10,367 nt of DNA from Lachnospira sp. UBA2821 (GTDB lineage: Bacteria > Bacillota > Clostridia > Lachnospirales > Lachnospiraceae), in assembly GCA_002351535.1 (NCBI GenBank), contig DEGR01000041.1, forward strand, positions 1 through 10,367, written 5' to 3'. Each line of letters begins with the position of its first letter. Position 1 is the stretch's first letter. Below, in pieces: positions 1 to 6,144 of the stretch. A program made the translations under genes and the position numbers. The notes below the pieces were generated by a model. That model worked only from the letters and a program-made list of their open reading frames with translations. It had not been told where the DNA came from and did not search any database.

Positions 1-38
1 GAATTTAATTTTTCAATTCAGCATTTTTTATTTTGTGG

Positions 39-67
39 TTGCAGTTTGCACAAAAATATGTTATATT
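39..67 (+). promoter_or_regulatory. Probable sigma-A promoter of the pheB-hom operon
   Basis: A -35 box TTGCAG (39-44) and a -10 box TATATT (62-67) are separated by 17 nt. A TG at 59-60 makes the -10 an extended TGnTATATT. Transcription would begin near 74, leaving a leader of roughly 50 nt before the ATG at 127. A start near 74 excludes the in-frame ATG at 46 as a translation start. Seen directly in the sequence; activity is inferred. Confidence 0.55.
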
Positions 68-103
68 CTTCCAGTGAAAAACATATGTGTTTTGTGTGCA
101 AAC
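44..103. repeat. Long imperfect inverted repeat around the pheB -10 box
   Basis: GTTTGCACA (44-52) is the exact reverse complement of TGTGCAAAC (95-103). Further in, CAAAAATATG (51-60) matches the inverted segment 82-94, which reads CATAT, then GTG, then TTTTG. The arms flank the -10 box and the expected transcription start, so they could be a split operator. The left arm lies upstream of the likely start and would not be in the RNA, which argues against an attenuator hairpin. Confidence 0.45.
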
Positions 104-126
104 ATTTAAAGGAAGTGAATAACGGT

Positions 127-570
127 ATGTCGGATAAGAGTAAATATTATGTTGTGAAACAGAAAGCACTGCCTGAAGTTCTTCTTAAAGTGGTTGAGGC
201 AAATAAATTGATTGAATCAGCCAAAGCTATGACGATACAGGAGGCTACTGAACAGGTTGGTCTTAGCAGAAGTTCATATTACAAATACAAAGATGATATA
301 TTTCCTTTTCATGATGATACAAGAGGAAAAACAATAACATTTGTTATACAGATTGATGATGAACCGGGACTCTTGTCCAGAATATTAAGTAAGATTGCAG
401 AATATAAAACAAATCTGCTTACAATACATCAGACTATTCCTATTAATTCGGTTGCATTACTGACATTGAGTATTGAGGTTCTTCCGGAATCGCTGGATGT
501 TTCAGAAATGATAGAAGAAATCGAAAATACAGAAGGAGTGCATTATATTAAAATTCTTGCAAGAGAATAG
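127..570 (+). CDS. pheB: UPF0735 ACT-domain protein (PheB-like)
   Basis: The product is a small predicted regulator or amino-acid sensor of the UPF0735/PheB family. With the start at 127 it has 147 residues, the usual length of the family. Residues about 35-56 look like a helix-turn-helix (MTIQEATEQVGLSRSSYYKY). Residues about 70-146 form an ACT domain, with the typical DEPGLLSRILSKIAE turn after its first strand. ACT domains commonly bind amino acids, but the ligand of this family is not settled. The start was chosen because AAAGGA (108-113) precedes it and because the earlier in-frame ATG (46) lies upstream of the likely transcription start. hom follows after 71 nt, and this pairing is common in Firmicutes, so a role in threonine/methionine or aromatic amino-acid control is plausible but not shown. 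Confidence 0.88.
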   Translation: MSDKSKYYVVKQKALPEVLLKVVEANKLIESAKAMTIQEATEQVGLSRSSYYKYKDDIFPFHDDTRGKTITFVIQIDDEPGLLSRILSKIAEYKTNLLTIHQTIPINSVALLTLSIEVLPESLDVSEMIEEIENTEGVHYIKILARE

Positions 571-596
571 ATGTATTTGAATAAATTTATATGTAT

Positions 597-624
597 TGCA
601 TAGGTGAAAATGAATACCTTTGCA
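597..624 (+). promoter_or_regulatory. Small hairpin just upstream of the hom ribosome binding site
   Basis: TGCA (597-600) and AGGT (602-605) pair with ACCT (616-619) and TGCA (621-624) across a T-T mismatch, with a 10-nt loop. It ends 7 nt before the GGAGG at 632-636. It has no T-run, so it is not a terminator. It could modulate hom translation or stabilise a processed transcript; this is inference. Confidence 0.3.
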
Positions 625-641
625 CAAGAATGGAGGAAAAA

Positions 642-1856
642 ATGATAAACGTAGCAATATTGGGATACGGTACAGTAGGGTCAGGTGTTTACGAGGTAAT
701 TAATACCAATAATGATATCGTAAGCAAAAAAGCAGGAGATAAGGTTAATATTAAATATGTTCTTGACCTTAGGGAATTCCCCGGAGATCCTGTTATGGAT
801 GTTCTGGTACATGATTATGATGTTATATTAAATGACCCGGAAGTTGAAGTGGTTGCAGAGGTTATGGGAGGTGTTGAGCCTGCATATACATTTGTTAAGG
901 CCGCACTTATGAAAGGTAAGAGTGTATGTACATCTAACAAAGAGCTTGTTGCAAAACATGGTCCTGAACTTATAGAAATTGCAAGAGAGCATAACAGAAA
1001 CTTCTTCTTTGAAGCAAGCTGTGGTGGCGGAATTCCAATCATAAGACCACTTGTAGAGTGCATAACAGCAGATGATGTTCTTGAGATAACAGGAATTCTT
1101 AACGGAACAACTAACTATATACTTTCTAAGATGTCAAGAGAAGGACTTGGATTTGATGAAGTTCTTAAAGAAGCACAGGAACTTGGTTATGCAGAGAGAA
1201 ATCCGGCGGCTGATGTTGAAGGATTCGATGCATGCAGAAAGATTGCGATTCTTGCTTCATTAACATATGGAAAAAATGTTGATTTTGAACAGATATACAC
1301 TGAAGGAATAACAAAGATAACAGATGTTGACTTCAAATATGCTAACAAACTTGGATATTCGGTCAAACTTTTTGGAAAGGCAAGAAAAGTAGCTGGTAAG
1401 TTTTATGCATACGTTGCACCTGTTATGATAGATGCTTCTCATCCACTTTATAGTGTTAATGATGTATTCAATGGTATCATGGTTAAAGGAAATGTTCTTG
1501 GTGACGTAATGTTCTATGGTAGTGGTGCAGGAAAGCTTCCAACGGCAAGTGCTGTTGTATCTGACGTAGTTGATGCAATAAGACATCTTAATGACAATGT
1601 TTACATCGAGTGGAGCAGTGATAATCTTGAACTTACAGATATTAAAGAATCAGAGAAGAAATTCTTTGTAAGAATGAAGGGAAATGCAGATTCAGACAAG
1701 GCAGCAGTTGAAGCAGCATTTGGCGCAGTCGAAGTCCTGACGCTTGATGACGTTGAAGGAGAATTTGCATTTGTTACATCTACAATTACTGAGGCAAAAT
1801 ATGACGAGGCAGCATCAGGATTAGATAATATAATAACAAGAATAAGAATTGAATAG
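642..1856 (+). CDS. hom: Homoserine dehydrogenase with C-terminal ACT-like region
   Basis: The enzyme reduces aspartate semialdehyde to homoserine with NAD(P)H, the branch point to threonine and methionine, in the cytoplasm. The protein has 404 residues. The N-terminal Rossmann motif is GYGTVGSGV (8-16). Other conserved blocks are TSNKELVAKHG (97-107), EASCGGGIPIIRPL (124-137), GILNGTTNYIL (151-161) and GYAERNPAADVEGFDACRK (182-200). E185, D196 and K200 have the same spacing as the catalytic-site E208, D219 and K223 of the yeast enzyme. FYGSGAGKLPTASAV (291-305) closes the catalytic part. Residues about 338-402 look like an ACT domain, usually the threonine-feedback site. GGAGG (632-636) lies 5 nt before the ATG at 642, so the longer frame from 591 is rejected. 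It is probably co-transcribed with the PheB-like gene. Confidence 0.96.
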   Translation: MINVAILGYGTVGSGVYEVINTNNDIVSKKAGDKVNIKYVLDLREFPGDPVMDVLVHDYDVILNDPEVEVVAEVMGGVEPAYTFVKAALMKGKSVCTSNKELVAKHGPELIEIAREHNRNFFFEASCGGGIPIIRPLVECITADDVLEITGILNGTTNYILSKMSREGLGFDEVLKEAQELGYAERNPAADVEGFDACRKIAILASLTYGKNVDFEQIYTEGITKITDVDFKYANKLGYSVKLFGKARKVAGKFYAYVAPVMIDASHPLYSVNDVFNGIMVKGNVLGDVMFYGSGAGKLPTASAVVSDVVDAIRHLNDNVYIEWSSDNLELTDIKESEKKFFVRMKGNADSDKAAVEAAFGAVEVLTLDDVEGEFAFVTSTITEAKYDEAASGLDNIITRIRIE

Positions 1857-1880
1857 AAGATAGAGAAATAGAGAAATAGA

Positions 1881-1926
1881 AAAACCGGAATATCATTATT
1901 GGTTCATAATGATATTCCGGTTTTTA
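1881..1926. terminator. Strong bidirectional Rho-independent terminator between hom and tex
   Basis: A perfect 19-bp stem (1881-1899 with 1906-1924) has a 6-nt loop, TGGTTC. The stem begins with AAAA and ends with TTTT followed by another T at 1925, so both strands read as hairpin plus U-tract. It lies 25 nt after the hom stop and 45 nt after the minus-strand tex stop, as expected for convergent genes that share a terminator. Confidence 0.93.
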
Positions 1927-1970
1927 TTATGTTAATAATAGCAGTTACGGTTAATCGTTCAAAATTGATT

Positions 1971-4112
1971 TTATATTTTCATGGTAAGCTGGATTCTGTT
2001 TTTAGCTAAATCAACACTCATTATTTTAACTTCTACTATATCTCCAACACTGACAACTTCAAGTGGATGTTTGATATATTTGTCACATATCTGGGAAATG
2101 TGTACAAGACCGTCCTGATGGACACCTATATCAACAAAAGCTCCGAAGTCTATAACATTTCGTACAGTGCCTTTAAGAATCATTCCGGGTTTTAAGTCTT
2201 TCATGTCTAATACATCAGTTCTTAAAATCGGTTTAGGCATCTCATCTCTTGGGTCGCGGGCAGGCTTTTCAAGTTCTTTAACAATATCCCTAAGTGTTAT
2301 TTCGCCAATGTCAAGTTCGTCTGCCATTGACTTATAGTCTTTAACCATAAGTGATATTCCAATAAGTTTACCTGAACTTATATCTTCAGGAGAAAATCCG
2401 AGTCTGGATAAAAGAGCATTAGCAGCATCATATGTTTCGGGATGCACACTTGTTGAGTCGAGAGGATTTTTACCGCCATTGATTCTTGTGAAACCTGCGC
2501 ACTGCTCAAATGCCTTTGGACCGAGTTTGGCAACTTTAAGTAATTGTTTTCTGTCAGTAAATCTTCCGTTTTCTTCTCTGTATGCGACTATATTTTTAGC
2601 AATGGTTTTTGATATTCCCGATATATATTCTAAGAGACTGGCAGAGGCGGTATTTAAGTCAACGCCGACTTTGTTTACGCAGTCTTCTACAACACCTGTA
2701 AGAGTATCTCCAAGCTTTTTCTGATTCATGTCGTGCTGATACTGTCCTACACCGATAGCCTTAGGGTCGATTTTAACAAGTTCAGCCAGAGGGTCCTGAA
2801 GACGTCTTGCTATGGAAGCAGCACTTCTTTGACCTACATCGAAATTAGGAAATTCCTCTGTTGCAAGTTTGCTTGCTGAGTATACAGAAGCACCGGCTTC
2901 GTTAACTATTACATACTCTACTTTTTCAGGTATTTCCTTTAGGAGTTCAACTATGACCTGTTCAGATTCTCTTGATGCAGTGCCATTTCCAACAGATATA
3001 AGTGAAATATTGTATTTATTAATAAGATTTTTTAATATTTTTTTAGATTCTTCAACTTTATTCTGAGGAGCAGTAGGGTATATTACAACTGTGTCGAGAA
3101 CTTTGCCTGTTTCATCTACAACGGCAAGTTTGCATCCTGTTCTGAAGGCAGGGTCCCAGCCGAGGACTACACGGTTAGCAATAGGTGGCTGCATGAGAAG
3201 CTGTTTCAGATTTTCACCAAATACCTTAATGGCACCTTCCTGTGCAGTTTCTGTCAGTTCATTTCTTATATCACGTTCTATTGATGGAGCAATAAGTCTT
3301 TTATAACTGTCGAGAATTGTTTCTTTAATATAATTTTCTGTATAACTGTTATTTGATTTGATAATTTTTTTATTAAGGAATGTTATGATTCTGTCCTCAG
3401 GAGCTTCGATTTTAACATTGAGAAACTTTTCGGCTTCTCCTCTGTTGAGTGCCAGAATTCTGTGACCGGCAATCTTACATATTTTTTCTGTAAATTCATA
3501 GTACATTTCATAGACTGATTCAGCTTCAGCATCTTTTGCGGCGGACGAAATGAATCCCTCTTTAAATGTAGTATTTCTTATATATTTTCTATAATCAGCA
3601 TTATCTGAAATTGTTTCTGCAATAATATCACAAGCACCCTGTATGGCATCATCAACTGATTTGACATCTTTCTCATCAGAGATGAACTGTGAAGCTATAT
3701 TATCTAAAGGTTCAGATATTTCCTGTGTCATGATAATATCAGCCAAAGGTTCGAGACCTTTTTCTTTTGCGATGGTAGCTCTTGTTCTTTTCTTTGGTCT
3801 GTATGGTCTGTACAAATCATCGACTGCGACCATTGTTTCAGCATTTTCGATTTGCAATTTTAATTCATCTGTAAGTTTGCCCTGCTCGTCAATGCTTGCA
3901 ATAACCTGAGATTTTTTATCTTCAAGATTACGCAGATATATTAATCTTTCGTGGAGATTACGCAGAACTTCATCATTGAGGGAACCTGTAGCTTCCTTTC
4001 TGTATCGTGCGATAAAGGGAATAGTATTTCCTTCGTCGATTAATTTTACGGCAGCTTCAACCTGCCATAAATTGATAGATAATTCATCTTTAAGTTGTTT
4101 TAATATGTTCAT
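1971..4112 (-). CDS. tex: Tex, RNA-binding transcription accessory protein
   Basis: Tex is a cytoplasmic multidomain nucleic-acid-binding protein, the bacterial relative of Spt6. The 713 residues are slightly short of the usual 720-780 but contain every domain. The helical Tex N-terminal region (about 1-190) includes IPFIARYRKEATGSL near residue 31. A YqgF/RNase H-like domain begins at VVLGWDPAFRTGCKLAVVD (315-333). Helix-hairpin-helix repeats span about 484-545 (VGVDLNTASASLLEYISGI, FTDRKQLLKVAKLGPKAFEQCAGF). A C-terminal S1 domain runs about 641-712 (GTVRNVIDFGAFVDIGVHQDGLVHIS). The start is the ATG at 4112-4110 because the only SD-like GAGGA (4120-4116) sits just before it; the ATG 12 nt upstream overlaps that SD. 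It is monocistronic, convergent with hom and divergent from the YcxB-like gene. It affects transcription and stress phenotypes in other bacteria; its exact target is not clear. Confidence 0.96.
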   Translation of the reverse strand: MNILKQLKDELSINLWQVEAAVKLIDEGNTIPFIARYRKEATGSLNDEVLRNLHERLIYLRNLEDKKSQVIASIDEQGKLTDELKLQIENAETMVAVDDLYRPYRPKKRTRATIAKEKGLEPLADIIMTQEISEPLDNIASQFISDEKDVKSVDDAIQGACDIIAETISDNADYRKYIRNTTFKEGFISSAAKDAEAESVYEMYYEFTEKICKIAGHRILALNRGEAEKFLNVKIEAPEDRIITFLNKKIIKSNNSYTENYIKETILDSYKRLIAPSIERDIRNELTETAQEGAIKVFGENLKQLLMQPPIANRVVLGWDPAFRTGCKLAVVDETGKVLDTVVIYPTAPQNKVEESKKILKNLINKYNISLISVGNGTASRESEQVIVELLKEIPEKVEYVIVNEAGASVYSASKLATEEFPNFDVGQRSAASIARRLQDPLAELVKIDPKAIGVGQYQHDMNQKKLGDTLTGVVEDCVNKVGVDLNTASASLLEYISGISKTIAKNIVAYREENGRFTDRKQLLKVAKLGPKAFEQCAGFTRINGGKNPLDSTSVHPETYDAANALLSRLGFSPEDISSGKLIGISLMVKDYKSMADELDIGEITLRDIVKELEKPARDPRDEMPKPILRTDVLDMKDLKPGMILKGTVRNVIDFGAFVDIGVHQDGLVHISQICDKYIKHPLEVVSVGDIVEVKIMSVDLAKNRIQLTMKI

Positions 4113-4160
4113 AATTCCTCGCATTCTGCAGCTATATAGTATAAAAAATATAGCATGCTT

Positions 4161-4191
4161 CTTATAGTAAAGGTGATATTAACACCCTCAA
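4161..4191 (-). promoter_or_regulatory. Weak candidate promoter for tex
   Basis: Read on the minus strand, TTGAGG (4191-4186) is followed by TATAAG (4166-4161) at 19 nt, or by TACTAT (4169-4164) at 16 nt. Neither is a strong sigma-A match, but this is the best candidate between the tex start and the divergent gene. The spacer contains a palindrome, listed separately. Confidence 0.35.
4172..4186. repeat. 15-bp palindrome in the tex promoter spacer (possible operator)
   Basis: GGTGATATTAACACC is an inverted repeat with six of seven base pairs matching around a central T. It falls between the candidate -35 and -10 boxes of tex, where a repressor would block polymerase. I do not recognise it as the site of a named regulator. 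Confidence 0.35.
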
Positions 4192-4217
4192 AAAAATATT
4201 ATAATTGAAATGAAAAA

Positions 4218-4253
4218 AAGTGTCTAGTGATAACATAATGATTTTTGACACTT
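4218..4253. repeat. Inverted repeat AAGTGTC / GACACTT overlapping the ycxB-like -35 box
   Basis: AAGTGTC (4218-4224) and GACACTT (4247-4253) are perfect 7-bp inverted copies 22 nt apart. The right copy overlaps the TTGACA -35 hexamer (4245-4250). This could be a two-site operator, or the right copy may match partly because a -35 box happens to contain GACA. Confidence 0.3.
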
Positions 4254-4274
4254 AATCAGATATTGTGTTATAAT
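4245..4274 (+). promoter_or_regulatory. Consensus sigma-A promoter of the YcxB-like gene
   Basis: A perfect TTGACA (4245-4250) and a perfect TATAAT (4269-4274) are 18 nt apart, and TGT at 4266-4268 makes an extended -10. The predicted start near 4281 gives a leader of roughly 45 nt to the ATG at 4328. This is one of the two best promoter matches in the window. Confidence 0.82.
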
Positions 4275-4327
4275 AATAAGGATTATATTAAGTTGAAATG
4301 AAATAATGTCTGGAGATGGAGAAATAT

Positions 4328-4813
4328 ATGAGTATTACAGCTAACATCGGTGTTAAGGAGCTTTATGAATTTACTTTAAAGCACAATTATCGTACTTTTC
4401 ATGGGATTATAGGTGTCCTGTTCAGTATAGCATCAGCCATAGGCGGTTTTTTATACTGGGACAAACTGACAATGACGAACAGAGTGCTTATTGTCATATT
4501 TGCACTGACATTTACAGTGTTTGAACCGGTTGGGTGCTATATAAAGGTTAGAAAACAGGTGAAAAAGAATTTTTCTACACCACTTATATATATGTTTGAT
4601 TCAAAAGGGATAACAATAACACAGGGAGAACAGAATGCACAGTGCTTCTGGTATGAGGTTATGAAGGTGACAAGTACTAAGAATCTTATTAATATATATA
4701 CAACTCCTGTAAGGGCGTTTATATTACCAAAGAAAGATATAGGGCAGAATTTTAATAAGTTAAAGGAATTGATTGATAATAATGCACAGTGCAGACGTGT
4801 AGATATAAAATAA
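4328..4813 (+). CDS. YcxB-like two-TM membrane protein, function unknown
   Basis: This 161-residue protein has two hydrophobic segments, about 26-44 (IIGVLFSIASAIGGFLYW) and 52-72 (RVLIVIFALTFTVFEPVGCYI). A soluble C-terminal part of about 80 residues resembles the YcxB-like family (FDSKGITITQGE, then a W-Y pair in FWYEVMKV, then an IYTTPVRAFILPKKD strand pair). It probably sits in the cytoplasmic membrane with the YcxB-like domain inside. The domain is named after an uncharacterised Bacillus protein and its biochemical role is unknown. The start at 4328 has GGAG (4318-4321) 6 nt upstream, whereas the ATG at 4316 has its GGAG directly abutting it. The gene has its own consensus promoter and is followed by a terminator-like hairpin, so it looks monocistronic. 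Family assignment comes from pattern and topology only. Confidence 0.72.
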   Translation: MSITANIGVKELYEFTLKHNYRTFHGIIGVLFSIASAIGGFLYWDKLTMTNRVLIVIFALTFTVFEPVGCYIKVRKQVKKNFSTPLIYMFDSKGITITQGEQNAQCFWYEVMKVTSTKNLINIYTTPVRAFILPKKDIGQNFNKLKELIDNNAQCRRVDIK

Positions 4814-4848
4814 TATTTGCGATAAATTGCTCAGAAAAGGAGATTAGT

Positions 4849-4938
4849 GTGAAAAATCACATTGATATGCTGATTTTCCACACGGCTGATTGTGCCGCAG
4901 ACGTCACAATCAGCTTTTTATCGCAGGGCAAAATTTGA
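4849..4938 (+). CDS. Possible 29-codon mini-ORF in the tsaE leader
   Basis: A GTG at 4849 has AAGGAG upstream (4837-4842) at 6-nt spacing. It opens 29 codons ending at TGA 4936-4938 and would encode MKNHIDMLIFHTADCAADVTISFLSQGKI. This SD and spacing copy the arrangement at tsaE and tsaB. The peptide spans the first two hairpins and the terminator-like T-run, so ribosomes here would influence folding, as in a leader peptide. The coding evidence is weak: it is short, has no recognised homologue, and could simply be part of a repeat. Confidence 0.3.
   Translation: MKNHIDMLIFHTADCAADVTISFLSQGKI
4885..4919 (+). terminator. Rho-independent terminator after the YcxB-like gene (or attenuator of tsaE)
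   Basis: A perfect 10-bp stem GCTGATTGTG/CACAATCAGC (4885-4894 with 4905-4914) has a 10-nt loop and is followed by TTTTT (4915-4919). It lies 72 nt after the YcxB-like stop. Its loop is complementary to 4969-4977, so it may be part of a larger fold and not a plain terminator. Confidence 0.65.
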
Positions 4939-4980
4939 GATTTTGCTCGCGATTCCTCCGACGCATATCGTCTGCGGAAT

Positions 4981-4984
4981 GGAG
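4981..4984 (+). promoter_or_regulatory. Ribosome binding site that fixes the tsaE start
   Basis: GGAG lies 6 nt before the ATG at 4991, immediately after the last hairpin of the upstream element. The frame is open further upstream to a GTG at 4892, but that extension has no SD and would translate the structured element. Confidence 0.75.
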
Positions 4985-4990
4985 ATTGGC

Positions 4991-5416
4991 ATGGTTATAG
5001 AGACATATTCATCTGAAGAAACATTTAATATAGGTGTAGATATAGGAAAAAATGCAAAGCCGGGCGAGGTGTACTGTCTTTCAGGTGATTTAGGTGTAGG
5101 CAAGACTGTTTTTTCACAGGGATTTGCAGAAGGAGTCGGGGTAGATGATATCGTTAACAGCCCAACATTTACCATAGTCCAGGTGTATGAGGGAACAAAA
5201 ATTCCGTTATATCATTTTGATGTGTACAGAATAGAAGATGTATATGAGATGGAAGAGATAGGATATGAGGAGTACTTTTACGGAGGAGGGGTATGTCTGA
5301 TAGAGTGGGCAGAATATATTAAGGAGATTCTTCCGGAAAATGTACGGTGGATTAAGATAGAAAAAGCGTTAGATAAAGACTTTGATTATAGAAAGATTAC
5401 TTTGGAATGGAAGTAG
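4991..5416 (+). CDS. tsaE: TsaE, ATPase of the t6A tRNA-modification complex
   Basis: TsaE binds and hydrolyses ATP to drive turnover of the TsaB-TsaD complex that makes t6A37 in tRNA. It acts in the cytoplasm. The 141 residues match the family length. The P-loop is GDLGVGKT (32-39), followed by FSQGFAEGVG. The family motif NSPTFTIVQVYEG (56-68) follows, then YHFDVYR (74-80) with D77, and CLIEWAEYI (102-110) with E105; these positions correspond to the conserved Asp and Glu of characterised TsaE/YjeE proteins. The upstream in-frame extension is rejected for lack of an SD and family length. tsaB starts 14 nt downstream. No clear promoter is visible directly upstream, so transcription may come through the preceding structured region or from a promoter I cannot recognise. 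Confidence 0.95.
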   Translation: MVIETYSSEETFNIGVDIGKNAKPGEVYCLSGDLGVGKTVFSQGFAEGVGVDDIVNSPTFTIVQVYEGTKIPLYHFDVYRIEDVYEMEEIGYEEYFYGGGVCLIEWAEYIKEILPENVRWIKIEKALDKDFDYRKITLEWK

Positions 5417-5430
5417 AAACGGAGATTAGC

Positions 5431-6144
5431 ATGAAGATTTTAGGTATAGACAGCTCGTCTATGGTGGCAAGTGTTGCCATAGTGGATGATAATATAACAA
5501 TTGCAGAATATACTATTAATTATAGAAAGACACATTCACAGACATTATTGCCAATGTTAGATGAAATTGTAAGGATGACAGAGACAGATATGAGAGATAT
5601 CGATGCAATTGCGGTATCCGGCGGACCTGGTTCGTTTACAGGATTAAGAATAGGGTCGGCAACAGCGAAGGGACTTGGTCTGGCACTCAATATTCCGCTT
5701 ATACATGTACCAACACTTGAAGCTATGGCATATAATATGTGGGGAACGGACAGATATGTATGTCCTATAATGGATGCCAGAAGAAGTCAGGTATATACAG
5801 GTATATATTATTTCGAAAATGATAATATATGCAATTATATGGAGCAGGATGCCATTGCAATAGAAGAACTGGTTGACAAATGTAATGCTTTAGATAAAGG
5901 TGTTATATTTGTGGGAGACGGTATTCCGGTGTTTAAAGATTATATCAGGGAAAATATGAGTAATACATTTGCATTTGCACCGGTCAGCATGAACAGGCAA
6001 AGAGGTGCATCTGTAGCAGCACTTGGAAGTGTATATTATGCAAATGGAAAAACAGAGAAAGCATCCGAACATCTTCCTGAATATTTGAGGGTGTCACAGG
6101 CAGAGCGGGAGAGAAGCGAAAGAGAGAAGGGTAATAAAAAGTAA
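5431..6144 (+). CDS. tsaB: TsaB, dimerisation partner of TsaD in t6A synthesis
   Basis: TsaB is the ASKHA-fold, catalytically inactive TsaD paralogue that scaffolds the threonylcarbamoyl transferase and contacts TsaE. It has 237 residues. It begins MKILGIDSSSMVASVAIV (1-18), followed by THSQTLLPMLDEI (34-46), the hallmark SGGPGSFTGLRIG (63-75), MDARRSQVYTGIY (114-126) and the C-terminal PEYLRVSQAE (216-225). The start at 5431 has GGAG (5421-5424) with 6-nt spacing, and this SD-spacer (GGAGATTAGC) is nearly the same as that of tsaE. The in-frame ATG at 5407 would lie inside tsaE and lacks an SD. The tail is highly charged (ERERSEREKGNKK). Its stop codon overlaps the rimI start by 1 nt, suggesting translational coupling. 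Confidence 0.95.
   Translation: MKILGIDSSSMVASVAIVDDNITIAEYTINYRKTHSQTLLPMLDEIVRMTETDMRDIDAIAVSGGPGSFTGLRIGSATAKGLGLALNIPLIHVPTLEAMAYNMWGTDRYVCPIMDARRSQVYTGIYYFENDNICNYMEQDAIAIEELVDKCNALDKGVIFVGDGIPVFKDYIRENMSNTFAFAPVSMNRQRGASVAALGSVYYANGKTEKASEHLPEYLRVSQAERERSEREKGNKK

Larger units (their letters stand above)
4839..4990 (+). other. Compact multi-stem-loop element ahead of tsaE (structured RNA or dispersed repeat)
   Basis: Four hairpins lie almost end to end. The first is 4847-4859 with 4871-4883 (13 pairs, one mismatch). The second is 4885-4894 with 4905-4914 (10 bp, then T5). The third is 4928-4934 with 4940-4946, closed by TCGC/GCGA at 4921-4924 and 4949-4952. The fourth is 4952-4963 with 4969-4980 (10 pairs, two mismatches, loop CATAT). 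The loop segment CCGCAGACG (4895-4903) is exactly complementary to CGTCTGCGG (4969-4977), allowing a long-range contact. The element is more GC-rich than its surroundings and is flanked by GGAGATTAGT (4839-4848) and GGAGATTGGC (4981-4990). It could be a cis-acting RNA or a miniature repeat copied into this gap; the sequence alone cannot decide. Confidence 0.5.

Noticed and set aside
1..38. GAATT...AATTC inverted repeat at the window start
   Set aside because: Only 5 bp in very AT-rich DNA at a truncated edge; not distinguishable from chance.
571..641. T-box or other amino-acid riboswitch ahead of hom
   Set aside because: The gap is only 71 nt, with one small hairpin, no T-box motif and no terminator. 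The pheB leader is about 50 nt, also too short.
1859..1881. Short tandem repeat of GATAGAGAAATAGAGAAATAG type before the terminator
   Set aside because: Two to three 8-nt units in AT-rich non-coding DNA next to a terminator; most likely slippage without function.
2479..4167. Several plus-strand open frames of 60-90 codons opposite tex
   Set aside because: They lack ribosome binding sites and recognisable motifs and lie inside a well-supported coding gene on the other strand.
4892..4990. In-frame N-terminal extension of TsaE from a GTG at 4892
   Set aside because: It has no ribosome binding site, runs through the structured element and exceeds the family length; the ATG at 4991 has a well-spaced GGAG.
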